Source: Saprospiraceae bacterium
GTDB lineage: Bacteria > Bacteroidota > Bacteroidia > Chitinophagales > Saprospiraceae
Reading direction: 5' to 3'
Length of the DNA stretch: 12,160 bases
Assembly: GCA_007125435.1 (NCBI GenBank)
Contig: SLDF01000186.1
Span: forward strand, 1-12,160
Positions 1 through 7,566 of this stretch are shown one piece after another (the stretch's first letter is position 1; the number at the start of each line of letters is the position of its first letter). The position numbers and the translations under genes were made by a program. The notes beneath the pieces are model-generated. The model was not told the origin of the DNA. It did no database searches and worked only from the letters and a program-made list of their open reading frames with translations.

Positions 1-517
1 AGACGAGTGCTGAAGAGAGAGCATAGCCTCAAGTGCTACGCGACCGATGAAGCAGGAAGTATAAAGTAAAATTATCAAGCAGTGCAGGGGTCTAGCCTTT
101 GAAGATGTCATCAAGGGTAGCTTGACTCCGTAAGTATTTTTTTTCGAAGATATCGATCAAAAGAGTAAGACTTGGGATCATTAAGATGGCTATTTTCAGA
201 CTCTAAAAAGCGACCCGAAGGGTGATGCCCAAAGCGACAAAATGAACCGCAGCCTTGGGGGTACGACATAAAAAAAGAAGCTAAATGACTGTTGTAAAAG
301 TATTACTAAGTGGGCCGAGGATATGCACAATAAAGTATGGCTATAAATTATATGTGATGATTTCTTTTAAATTTTATGGAAAATGTGTCGGGGTCAAGAT
401 GATTTTTTTTACTTTTACCTAATTCTTGGTATACGACTGGATTGATATGCACTCATCCAATTAAGACATTAATAAACATTTACAATTTTTTGCAACACTT
501 TTAAAATCTAAGTACAA
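1..517. other. Gene-poor leader region, possibly with decayed coding remnants
   Basis: No convincing intact gene is visible. Plus frame 1 is open from the window edge to a TAA at 67-69, about 22 codons, and could be the tail of an upstream gene or chance. Plus frame 2, from about position 65 to 343, gives protein-like text rich in D, E and K (for example FEDVIKGSLTP, then DGYFQTLKSDPKGDAQSDK) but is broken by in-frame TAA codons at 131, 182 and 269, and closes with TAA at 344. This may be a decayed gene. It matches no family I recognise, and three stops in about 90 codons is not strikingly few. Positions 350-517 are AT-rich, as expected for the leader of the following barrel gene, but I found no clean TAnnTTTG box there. 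Confidence 0.4.
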
Positions 518-1264
518 ATGAAAACATTATTTTCGATGGCATTGGCTACCCTTTTTACATTTGCATTATTTGCACAAAAATCTGAAATCGGTCTATCTCT
601 GGACGGATGGAACTATCAGGGAGATGTAAGCGGAAGCCCCGCTCCTAATCTAAGTGAAACCAACATCGGGGTTGGTGCATTTTATCGGTATAACTTTCAC
701 TCTAATTTTGCGGTGAAAGGTATGTTTCAGTTTGGTAGGATTTCTGGTGATGATCGCGAGACGGACTTCACGAATGTGGATCCTTTAGTTGATTTTTCGT
801 CTACATTAGTCAATATTGGTGCAGCTTTGGAATACAACATCTTATCCAGGGAGGTACAAAAGAAGTATTACGATGGTAATGGACAAGAGATAACGCGCGA
901 AGACTTAAAGAGTGGTAACTATGGGACACTTTATGACGCTAAGGGAAATGAAGTGACATCTTCTCCTATGCTGGAGCGCAAGTGGATACCTTATATAAGT
1001 CTGGGTGCGGCGCTGAGCTTTTTCAGTCCTGAGGTCAACTATGCCGGCACATCGGATGTACGCTACGGGGATGACAGTCAGACGAATACATTGTTTTTTC
1101 CGGTAGGGGTCGGAGTGAAGTACTATATGAATGATGACTGGTTGCTGGGTCTGGAAGTCATGACTGCACCTACGCTCACGGACTACATAGACGGTGTATC
1201 GAGGAGAACAGATACCAATGACTGGTTAAGTGCCATCAGTCTGTATGTGGGTTATCAGTTTTAA
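518..1264 (+). CDS. DUF6089-like outer-membrane beta-barrel protein
   Basis: Predicted exported 248-residue beta-barrel protein of the outer membrane; its specific function is unknown. Residues 1-19 form a typical signal peptide (MKTLFSMALATLFTFALFA) with cleavage before QKSE. The mature start, EIGLSLDGWNYQGDVSG, followed by a YRYNFHSNFAVKG strand, matches the layout I know from the DUF6089 family of Bacteroidota. The rest alternates polar and hydrophobic residues as barrel strands do. The protein ends in SLYVGYQF, an aromatic C-terminus typical of barrels inserted by the BAM machinery. Residues about 111-150 form a polar insertion, probably a surface loop, with two similar motifs (YYDGNGQEIT and LYDAKGNEVT). 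The ATG at 518 is preceded by A-rich sequence with no Shine-Dalgarno, which is normal for the phylum. The gene is followed by a strong terminator, so it is probably monocistronic. The fold is more secure than the family assignment. Confidence 0.85.
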   Translation: MKTLFSMALATLFTFALFAQKSEIGLSLDGWNYQGDVSGSPAPNLSETNIGVGAFYRYNFHSNFAVKGMFQFGRISGDDRETDFTNVDPLVDFSSTLVNIGAALEYNILSREVQKKYYDGNGQEITREDLKSGNYGTLYDAKGNEVTSSPMLERKWIPYISLGAALSFFSPEVNYAGTSDVRYGDDSQTNTLFFPVGVGVKYYMNDDWLLGLEVMTAPTLTDYIDGVSRRTDTNDWLSAISLYVGYQF

Positions 1265-1313
1265 AAAAACAAACAATGGGCATACGGTAAAACCTGAACC
1301 CACTTAATGGTGT

Positions 1314-1355
1314 GAAAAGTCTATTGGCCAATTGGCCGGTGGACTTTTCTTTTTT
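1314..1355 (+). terminator. Strong intrinsic terminator after the DUF6089-like gene
   Basis: A 16-bp stem (1314-1329 pairing with 1334-1349) closes a four-base AATT loop. Thirteen pairs are Watson-Crick and three are G-T wobbles. The stem is followed directly by six Ts (1350-1355). It lies 50 bases after the stop of the barrel gene and before the Wzi/RemB-like gene, so it should separate the two transcripts. Confidence 0.85.
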
Positions 1356-1417
1356 GCCATGATTGCCGATCCAATAATTGTCATCGTGTATATCAAGTGC
1401 GGTAAAGAAAGATTATG

Positions 1418-1425
1418 TAATTTTG
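1418..1425 (+). promoter_or_regulatory. Bacteroidota -7 element (TAATTTTG) upstream of the Wzi/RemB-like gene
   Basis: TAATTTTG fits the TAnnTTTG consensus used by the primary sigma factor of Bacteroidota. No TTTG was found at the usual -33 spacing, so this rests on the -7 box alone. Transcription would start near 1430, giving a leader of about 75 bases to the preferred start at 1505, or only about 11 bases to the ATG at 1442. Confidence 0.4.
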
Positions 1426-1504
1426 ACGACTGAATATACAGATGATACCGAATATTATGTTTCAAACGTCATTTACCCCATCCATCTATACAGAGTTGTA
1501 CCTG

Positions 1505-3247
1505 ATGATTCGCTGTAAATGGCTGTGGGTGTTGTGCGTACTTGCTATGGCCAATGTTGACATCCGGGCACAGGAGGTAGATACTGTACGCTTTGCAAAG
1601 TACAACTATATGCTCATGGACCGCCAGGAGGACCTTATGGTCAATAGTGTCTACCTACAAATGCCACCGAGCAAGCGGGTGCATACGGGTATTCGACCGT
1701 ACAGATATGAGATGTTTGATAGGATGGCCTGGGACAGTTTGGAGTTTGACTGGTCGGCGGCCCCATTCAGACGGTTTCCTATAGAGCCGGACAAGGCTGA
1801 GGAGTATGCATTGCTCCACAAGACCTATAATGGCACCTCTAAGCTTTGGTCGTGGGTACATCGCAAGCTATTCAATGAGTCCTTCATCACACTGACGGAA
1901 GAAAGTGTGATCAAAACGCCGGAATCATACAATATAACGATCAATCCGATTGCATTTTTTGAGATGGCGCCGGGAGATGGGGATATACCATATTATTACA
2001 TGAATGGACGAGGCGTCTGGATCAATGGCAATTTTGGGAAGTTTAGCTTCTACACGATGGTCGGTGAGAATCAAGGACGATTTCCACAGCTTTACAATGA
2101 GTTTTATGCCGATGCCAGATTTGCCCACGGCTGGGGATGGCGGCGAGGCTTCAAAGACAGAGGGCATGATTTTGCCATGGCGATGGGCGAGGTCAACTAT
2201 ACGCCGAATAATTACTTCAGTTTCACATTGGGGCATGGTAAACACTTCTGGGGAGAGGGATATAGGTCATTGTTTTTATCTGATTTTTCTATGCCTTTTC
2301 CGTTTTTTAAGATAGAGACCACACTAGGGCCTGTGAAGTACATCAACCTATGGGCTATTCATGCTGATGCCAGTGATGCGAGAGGTCTGGATGTCTTTCC
2401 TAATAAGTATACGGCCATGCATTTGCTGTCATGGAACATTACACCACGATGGAACTTCCAGTTTTTCGAGGCTAATGTTTGGTCACAGGATACCATAGGC
2501 ACCGCTACAGGCTTCAATGTTCACTTTTTGAATCCGGTCATATTCTACCGGACCATAGAATATCAGGCTGGTTTTGGCGGCGGTAATGCATTAGCAGGGC
2601 TGGCATCATCATACCGGATCGGCAATGGTCTGAAGGTCTATGGACAATTCATCGTCGATGACTTCAAGCTTGATGCCCTGAGAGCATGGCGTGATGGTCA
2701 CTGGCTGAATCTATTCGGCGTGCAGGCCGGGGCCATGTACGGCAACTATATGAGAGACGTCAATTATACCATAGGCCTGGAATGGAACCGCGTGCGTCCT
2801 TTTGTATATAGCCACAGAAGTCGGGCATCGAACTATGAGCACTTGAATTATCCCATAGCGCACCCCTGGGGCAGCGGTTTTCAAGAATTAATTTTTCACG
2901 GACAAGCACGTTATAAGCGCTGGGTCACAGAATGGGTGTTTTCTGCAGGTGTCGCCGGAAGGGATACAGCGGGTATCAATCTGGGTAATGACATCAGGCG
3001 ATCCTATCTCGATCGCCCACTGGGTAATCTGGGCTACCAAATGCCTACGGGCAATCCGGTCACTATTGTAAATGCCCAATGGTCCATCGGCTACATGGTC
3101 AATATCAGCACAGGCATGCGGTTGGAGGCCGGCTTTAGGATCAGACGCGAGCGATTCAGGAACCCTACAGATGAAGAAGCGCTACCGTTTGATTGGTTTT
3201 TCGTTGGATTGCGTACCCCGTTTTTCAATAGGTATTATGATATGTAG
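1505..3247 (+). CDS. Wzi/RemB-like outer-membrane beta-barrel protein
   Basis: Predicted outer-membrane barrel of the capsule-assembly Wzi family. In Bacteroidota this family includes RemB, a protein associated with gliding motility in Flavobacterium; Wzi of Enterobacteria helps attach capsule polysaccharide to the cell surface. I chose the ATG at 1505 (580 residues) because it begins a clean signal peptide starting MIRCKWLWVLCVLAM and cleaved near IRA/QE. The frame is also open from an ATG at 1442, which would add 21 residues and bury the signal sequence. Family-like features include the block GKHFWGEGYRSLFLSDF at about residues 245-261, followed by FPFFKIETTLGPVKYINLWA, and many aromatic, amphipathic strands up to RTPFFNRYYDM at the end. 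No capsule or gliding genes flank it, so which role applies here is open. Family placement comes from remembered motifs, not a search. Confidence 0.8.
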   Translation: MIRCKWLWVLCVLAMANVDIRAQEVDTVRFAKYNYMLMDRQEDLMVNSVYLQMPPSKRVHTGIRPYRYEMFDRMAWDSLEFDWSAAPFRRFPIEPDKAEEYALLHKTYNGTSKLWSWVHRKLFNESFITLTEESVIKTPESYNITINPIAFFEMAPGDGDIPYYYMNGRGVWINGNFGKFSFYTMVGENQGRFPQLYNEFYADARFAHGWGWRRGFKDRGHDFAMAMGEVNYTPNNYFSFTLGHGKHFWGEGYRSLFLSDFSMPFPFFKIETTLGPVKYINLWAIHADASDARGLDVFPNKYTAMHLLSWNITPRWNFQFFEANVWSQDTIGTATGFNVHFLNPVIFYRTIEYQAGFGGGNALAGLASSYRIGNGLKVYGQFIVDDFKLDALRAWRDGHWLNLFGVQAGAMYGNYMRDVNYTIGLEWNRVRPFVYSHRSRASNYEHLNYPIAHPWGSGFQELIFHGQARYKRWVTEWVFSAGVAGRDTAGINLGNDIRRSYLDRPLGNLGYQMPTGNPVTIVNAQWSIGYMVNISTGMRLEAGFRIRRERFRNPTDEEALPFDWFFVGLRTPFFNRYYDM

Positions 3248-3625
3248 TGGAGCGCTTCTACTCTTTTATGATCACTCACACTGTTCTGCTTTCTAAATTT
3301 GTCTTCGAGAATCTTTTTAAGCTGCTTTAAACGCTCGACTGTAAGTAGTGTCACTCAAAAAACAAGGGCGTTCAATAAATAGAGGACATATTGCTCTTTT
3401 TACAATGTATTTTTGCGTTACGTTAAAGTTAAATATGTAAGTTGTTGATTGAGTATTAAAACCACCTCGATTTTTGAAAATGTCTTCATCTGTTGATAAT
3501 CAACATATTACAATAAAAAAGCATGTCAAAAGGGAAAAAGCTTTGCTTTACTAAATAGGTCAAAAATAATTGTAGGACGACATTATTTTTGTACTCCTAT
3601 TTAAAATTGATATGCAGCAAACAAA
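3248..3625. other. Intergenic region carrying promoter signals
   Basis: This 378-base AT-rich gap shows no gene. It holds two exact TAnnTTTG boxes on the plus strand, at 3408-3415 and 3584-3591; the latter is listed separately. No good terminator for the preceding barrel gene was seen: the region just after its stop has only a weak imperfect palindrome without a T-tract. An ATG at 3612 opens an 8-codon reading frame that overlaps the start of the kinase gene in another frame. Confidence 0.5.
3584..3591 (+). promoter_or_regulatory. Bacteroidota -7 element (TATTTTTG) upstream of the hybrid kinase
   Basis: TATTTTTG matches TAnnTTTG exactly and lies 34 bases before the kinase ATG, which would give a leader of about 25-30 bases. 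A TTG occurs at 3570-3572, but that is too close to be a normal -33 element, so the assignment rests on the -7 box and its position. Confidence 0.45.
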
Positions 3626-5911
3626 ATGGAGAAGGTAAGACCAAGAAAGACCGGAATATTGCTTGTCATACTGCTCGCAGCAGTATTGCTAGCGCTATTG
3701 GTCTTTACATTTAAATTAAATCAGCAGAGTCAATCCATTCAGGACTCGGCGGTGGCTATAGCCAAGAGCAAACCTGATTTTGGGCAGGTAGACTTGCTGA
3801 CAGGAAGTATCCAGTCTTTACAAGTGCATCTATCTGAGTATATTGACACTAGAGCTAGCTCGTCAAGAGAAGCTTACATTGCTCAGCTGAACACCGTAGA
3901 AGAAAAGCTTAATGACTATGTGCGTTATTTAGGTAAGGATACAATGGCCCAAGAGGTATCACAATCGGTCATAGCACTACAAACACTCAAAGAAGACCTA
4001 ACAAGAAGTGTAAAGAATAGTCACCAAAAGCTTAAGTCCTTTGCCGATACGCTTAGTACTACTGACCCCCTTCCAGACATTACGGCCGACCGTTATCTGC
4101 GCAGAATGAGTAAGGCAGGTCTCCTTGATGCGTTTAAAAACGATTCACTGATCGTAAAGTCCCTGGAAGACCGCGAAGCCTGGTTTGGACAGTCATCTGT
4201 CAAAGATGATATGCACGAGTCCAAATCACAAAAACGTGCTGAAGAGGAAGCGCCGGACAGATTGATGGATTTGATTGATCAGGGTAGCGATGGCGATAGT
4301 GCTACAGCCTCTATGCCTGACGAAGACACTGCAATAGACTCCGTCATAGTGATTGAGCCCGGGAGTCAGGCCTACTTTGTATTAGAGTATGCGCTTGATA
4401 AGATACTGAGTAGGACTGAGCAGTTTTATAGTGGAGAGCTGCAGCGCATCATAGAAGACAGAAACAAAGAGAAAGAAGCCATTGGATTTTTGATGCGAGA
4501 GCACTCAAATATAGAGGCAGATTTAAATGACATCATTGCCAGGGCGAGAAGTATTGAGACCTTAGACAATGAGCTTCACCTCGATAGGCAATTGGCTTAC
4601 ATGGAATCCGGCTTGAGTTCGATCAGTCAATTTAATAAGATCAATGCAGCACTCATCATATTGATCATCATCATCATGGCATGGTTCTTAAAACGTAACT
4701 TTGAGTACGAGCGCGAATTGCTGGTAACTAAAGAAAAGGCAGTAGCCATAGCGGACGAGCGCACCAATTTCCTCGCCAGCATGAGCCATGAAATCAGGAC
4801 TCCACTCAATTCAATTGTCGGTTTTACGGATTTATTGGGAAGGACGAAGCTCGATGACGATCAGCGGGATATGCTTGATGCCGCAAAGGTTTCTGCAAAA
4901 GTATTACTGAGCATGGTCAATGACATCCTTGACATTGGCAAGTTGGAAAGTGGTCGGTTCAAACTACGCGAAAATCCATTTAACCCTAATGAAGTCATTG
5001 ACTATGTCGTATATACCATCGACTTACAAGCAAGAGCAAAGAACCTTCCTGTAGAGATAGAAAGTCATATCGACGATGATCTTGAATTTATTGGAGATGA
5101 CTTAATATTAAGACAGATCATGCTCAACCTATTGAGCAATGCTGTCAAGTTTACCAACGACGGCCACGTCAGGGTCATTGTCAACATGAAAAAAGAGAAG
5201 GGCGGTATCGCCCGATTAATGGTTGATGTAGAAGATACCGGAGCAGGTGTAAAGGAAGATAAAATGGACCAACTGTTTGAGAAGTATTACAGCAGTGATA
5301 CAGAAAAGCAGGTTGGCGGCACTGGTCTGGGACTATACATATGTCGACTGATGGTCGAGCTGCAAAAAGGTAAAATATACTGCAAAAGCACATATGGTAA
5401 GGGGTCTACCTTTAGCATAGAGATACCATATACAATGTCACCATCGGTAGGCAGACCCGTTGATCCCTCGCAAAATGGCGTTGATAAAAGCTTGACCAAT
5501 GACAACAAGAAGCATTCCTCTATCATCAAAAACAAGAAGTTTTTAGTTGTAGATGATAATCCACTCAATGTAAAGCTGATGGGTTTGCTGATTCAGAAAT
5601 GGGATGGAAGAATGCAAGGCGCAGAAGATGGGGAGGATGCGCTTGATAAGTTGAACAGTGAAACATTTGATCTGGTGCTTACGGATTTAATGATGCCCAA
5701 AATGGACGGTTTTCAGCTGGCCAAAAAATTAAAATCTTTCTCAGATCAAAGGTCTGATATACCGATCATTGCCCTCACTGCTGATATTATGATCGAAAAT
5801 ATTTCTGATCCCAAGTACGCTCTTTTTGAAACTGTAGTGACCAAGCCTATCAATGAAGAAGAGCTTTACTTCAAGCTTATTGCCATCTTATCTCAAAAGG
5901 CAATCACCTGA
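3626..5911 (+). CDS. Membrane-bound hybrid sensor histidine kinase with C-terminal receiver
   Basis: A 761-residue hybrid two-component kinase of the inner membrane. TM1 is near residues 10-29. An extracytoplasmic, mostly helical region runs from about 32 to 338 and includes an acidic low-complexity segment around 195-240. TM2 is residues 339-356, an isoleucine-rich helix. The HisKA dimerisation helix carries the phospho-accepting His388 in SMSHEIRTPLN. The ATPase domain has its N box at Asn505 (NLLSNAVKF), the G1 motif DTGAG at 537-541 and GGTGLGL at 564-570. The receiver domain, about 637-760, keeps the acidic pair Asp643/Asp644, phospho-acceptor Asp687 and Lys740, so all catalytic sites look intact. 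It should autophosphorylate His388 and pass phosphate to Asp687, then presumably to an unlinked Hpt or regulator, since no partner gene lies nearby. The stimulus is unknown because the sensor region matches no domain I recognise. The ATG lies 34 bases after a TAnnTTTG box. Confidence 0.95.
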   Translation: MEKVRPRKTGILLVILLAAVLLALLVFTFKLNQQSQSIQDSAVAIAKSKPDFGQVDLLTGSIQSLQVHLSEYIDTRASSSREAYIAQLNTVEEKLNDYVRYLGKDTMAQEVSQSVIALQTLKEDLTRSVKNSHQKLKSFADTLSTTDPLPDITADRYLRRMSKAGLLDAFKNDSLIVKSLEDREAWFGQSSVKDDMHESKSQKRAEEEAPDRLMDLIDQGSDGDSATASMPDEDTAIDSVIVIEPGSQAYFVLEYALDKILSRTEQFYSGELQRIIEDRNKEKEAIGFLMREHSNIEADLNDIIARARSIETLDNELHLDRQLAYMESGLSSISQFNKINAALIILIIIIMAWFLKRNFEYERELLVTKEKAVAIADERTNFLASMSHEIRTPLNSIVGFTDLLGRTKLDDDQRDMLDAAKVSAKVLLSMVNDILDIGKLESGRFKLRENPFNPNEVIDYVVYTIDLQARAKNLPVEIESHIDDDLEFIGDDLILRQIMLNLLSNAVKFTNDGHVRVIVNMKKEKGGIARLMVDVEDTGAGVKEDKMDQLFEKYYSSDTEKQVGGTGLGLYICRLMVELQKGKIYCKSTYGKGSTFSIEIPYTMSPSVGRPVDPSQNGVDKSLTNDNKKHSSIIKNKKFLVVDDNPLNVKLMGLLIQKWDGRMQGAEDGEDALDKLNSETFDLVLTDLMMPKMDGFQLAKKLKSFSDQRSDIPIIALTADIMIENISDPKYALFETVVTKPINEEELYFKLIAILSQKAIT

Positions 5912-5990
5912 TTTTCCTCTTATTTTCTTTTCTCCTGTTTTTCCTTTTTCACTTGTAGTTTTTCTCCGGCATATAAATTATGTGGCTGAC

Positions 5991-6023
5991 TTTGTTGGTA
6001 TTGACAAGAAGTCAATAACTTTG
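5991..6023 (+). promoter_or_regulatory. Full Bacteroidota promoter, TTTG-N21-TAACTTTG, abutting a start codon
   Basis: TTTG at 5991-5994 and TAACTTTG at 6016-6023 are separated by 21 bases, a good fit to the Bacteroidota -33/-7 promoter. The -7 box ends only four bases before the ATG at 6028. Transcription would therefore start within a few bases of the start codon, giving a leaderless or nearly leaderless mRNA for the S4-domain protein. Confidence 0.6.
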
Positions 6024-6027
6024 AGTC

Positions 6028-6744
6028 ATGAGACTAAATAAGTATGTGGCTAAAACCGGACTTTGTAATAGACGCGAAGCTGAAGTGCTTGTAAAAGCGG
6101 GCAGGGTTCAGGTAAATGGTGAAGTGATAACCAATCCCGGACATGATGTCAACGGAGAAGATGAAGTTATGGTAGACCAAAAACCGGTTGTGAGAGAGGT
6201 GGAGCCATTAACTCTGGTGTTTAATAAACCACCGGGGCTATCTCTACACGATGTGCAATCAGATGAATGGTCAAATTTTCCAAAGCTCGCTACAATGATC
6301 CGTGACTATGAACTGCAACCTATAATTGATTTGCAACCATCTACGGCGGGGTTGGTGATACTGACCAATGACAAGACCATTGTAACAGGTTTTCAAAGCA
6401 AGCAAATCAAGTTGTCGGCCTTGTTTGAAATACAGCTTATGAAAAACCCTGATGAAGACTTATTATCCATGCTTCAACAAAAGCTGCTCTATGACCATGA
6501 AGCTAAAATATATAAGCGTATCAATATTATAAAGACAAGCCATAAGGTTCCATCCATAGGAATAGAAATGTACCAATCAGATGATGTGCGCTTGATGGCA
6601 GACTTAGCAGGGTTGGGTTTGCCCATTAAGTTAATGGATAGGCTCACCCTCGGGCCTTTGAGCAAGAGGAATTTACCGAGAAAGAGACAAAGACAGTTAA
6701 AAGATCAAGAACTGATTTTTATCAAGCATCTCTCAAATGGGTAG
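6028..6744 (+). CDS. S4-domain RsuA/RluB-family pseudouridine synthase homologue lacking the catalytic Asp
   Basis: A 238-residue protein with the architecture of 16S/23S rRNA pseudouridine synthases of the RsuA/RluB/RluF group. Residues 1-48 are an S4 RNA-binding domain (MRLNKYVAKTGLCNRREAE, then VQVNGEVI). The synthase-like domain begins at VFNKPPGLS. In active members the catalytic motif is GRLDxxTxGLLLLTND. Here the aligned stretch is IDLQPSTAGLVILTND, so the catalytic Asp is Gln103 and the preceding Arg is Asp101. The usual K-x-Y-x-V strand reads ALFEI (Tyr to Phe), and the NRQ(V/I)RRM motif reads SDDVRLM. The C-terminal GLPIKLMDRLTLGPL segment is kept. The gene is full length and in frame, so this is not recent decay. 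It probably binds rRNA or ribosomal particles without isomerising uridine, but this is inference. The start is well placed at the S4 motif, immediately after a strong promoter. Confidence 0.85.
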   Translation: MRLNKYVAKTGLCNRREAEVLVKAGRVQVNGEVITNPGHDVNGEDEVMVDQKPVVREVEPLTLVFNKPPGLSLHDVQSDEWSNFPKLATMIRDYELQPIIDLQPSTAGLVILTNDKTIVTGFQSKQIKLSALFEIQLMKNPDEDLLSMLQQKLLYDHEAKIYKRINIIKTSHKVPSIGIEMYQSDDVRLMADLAGLGLPIKLMDRLTLGPLSKRNLPRKRQRQLKDQELIFIKHLSNG

Positions 6745-6837
6745 TGTGATGGCCGACAGATGTTAACGACAACTGCCAAATAATAATTGGAAAACAAAAC
6801 CAAATAAATCCATTCATGTTTTATAAATAAAAAAATT

Positions 6838-7392
6838 ATGGCACTTACAGAATCAAATATGCTTAGTCTGGGAACAAAAGCACCTGACTTCGTTTTACCG
6901 GACACTGTATCGGGTAAAGATATTGCCTTGAAAGACGTGGCATCAGACCAAGCTACTGTTATCATGTTTATTTGCAATCACTGCCCTTACGTCATCCATG
7001 TCAATGAGGAGATCGTAAGACTGGCAAAGACATACCAGTCCAAAGGTGTAGCGTTCGTTGCCATCAGCTCTAATGATGTAGATAATTACCCTCAGGACAG
7101 CCCGGATAAGATGAAAGTCCTGGCTGAAAAAGAGGGGTATACATTTCCCTACTTATACGATGAGAGTCAAGAAGTCGCAAAAGCATACGATGCAGCCTGT
7201 ACGCCGGACTTCTATGTATTTGACGGCGATCTAAGGCTGGTCTACAGAGGTCGACTAGACGAGTCGAGGCCCAAAACAGACATTCCTTTGACAGGTAAAG
7301 ACCTACGAGCGGCGCTGGATGCCATATTAGCTGGCAGACCTGTACCGGAGAAACAATACCCTTCCGCAGGTTGTAATATCAAATGGAAGTAA
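6838..7392 (+). CDS. Thioredoxin-fold AhpC/TSA-like redox protein
   Basis: A 184-residue cytoplasmic protein of the thioredoxin/peroxiredoxin superfamily, close to the group often annotated as thioredoxin family protein or PRX-like. The N-terminal LGTKAPDFVLPDTVSGK is typical of AhpC/TSA domains. The active-site loop is FICNHCPYV with Cys46 and Cys49 in a CxxC arrangement. It is followed by VAFVAISSNDVDNYPQDSP, then FPYLYDESQEVAKAYDAACTPDFYVFD, where the TPD segment sits in the place of the usual cis-Pro. The C-terminal YPSAGCNIKWK matches a conserved end I recall for this subgroup and gives a further Cys. There is no signal peptide, so it should act in the cytoplasm, probably as a thiol reductase or peroxidase; the substrate is unknown. 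It sits 93 bases after the preceding gene, possibly with its own promoter, and is convergent with the carbonic anhydrase gene. The ATG at 6838 is preceded by an A-rich run. Confidence 0.88.
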   Translation: MALTESNMLSLGTKAPDFVLPDTVSGKDIALKDVASDQATVIMFICNHCPYVIHVNEEIVRLAKTYQSKGVAFVAISSNDVDNYPQDSPDKMKVLAEKEGYTFPYLYDESQEVAKAYDAACTPDFYVFDGDLRLVYRGRLDESRPKTDIPLTGKDLRAALDAILAGRPVPEKQYPSAGCNIKWK

Positions 7393-7442
7393 GCGCTTCT
7401 GATGGACAGCTCTACTGAAAAAACATATCATCTCAGCTGAAT

Positions 7443-7474
7443 GCTTTTTGACGCCCCCATGGAGCTCAAAAAGC
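7443..7474. terminator. Hairpin between convergent genes, possible bidirectional terminator
   Basis: A perfect 9-bp inverted repeat (GCTTTTTGA at 7443-7451 and TCAAAAAGC at 7466-7474) surrounds a 14-base loop. It lies in the 174-base gap between the thioredoxin-like gene (plus) and the carbonic anhydrase gene (minus). No long T-tract follows on either strand beyond TTT, so termination is likely but not certain. Confidence 0.4.
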
Positions 7475-7566
7475 TTTATGTAATATTATGACATCGACGA
7501 TGCATATCGAGAAAAACGACATTTTTAACCACTTAGAAAATGATATAATCGTTTACAAACTCCCAC

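Noticed and set aside
207..238. Direct repeat AAAGCGAC as part of a CRISPR or iteron array
   Set aside because: Only two 8-base copies are present, with no further regular spacing and no cas or replication gene nearby.
1442..1504. Upstream ATG extending the Wzi/RemB-like protein by 21 residues
   Set aside because: It would place 21 polar residues before an otherwise normal signal peptide that starts at 1505. The -7 box at 1418 leaves it only about 11 bases of leader. Not fully excluded.
1925..2315. Overlapping open frames on both strands inside the Wzi/RemB-like gene
   Set aside because: They are shadows of a long, well-supported coding frame and have no signal, motif or promoter of their own.
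3241..3262. Imperfect palindrome after the Wzi/RemB-like stop as a terminator
   Set aside because: The GTAG/CTAC and AGC/GCT pairing leaves almost no loop and contains mismatches, and only a short T-run follows. Too weak to call.
4655..4679. ATC-type microsatellite in the kinase gene
   Set aside because: The repeated ATC codons simply encode the isoleucine-rich second membrane helix (residues 339-356). There is no sign of frame-altering variation in a single sequence.
5853..6041. Plus-strand open frame of 62 codons between the kinase and the S4-domain gene
   Set aside because: It overlaps the kinase 3' end and a pyrimidine-rich spacer, and its F/S/P/L-rich translation reflects the TTC/TCC run, not a protein.
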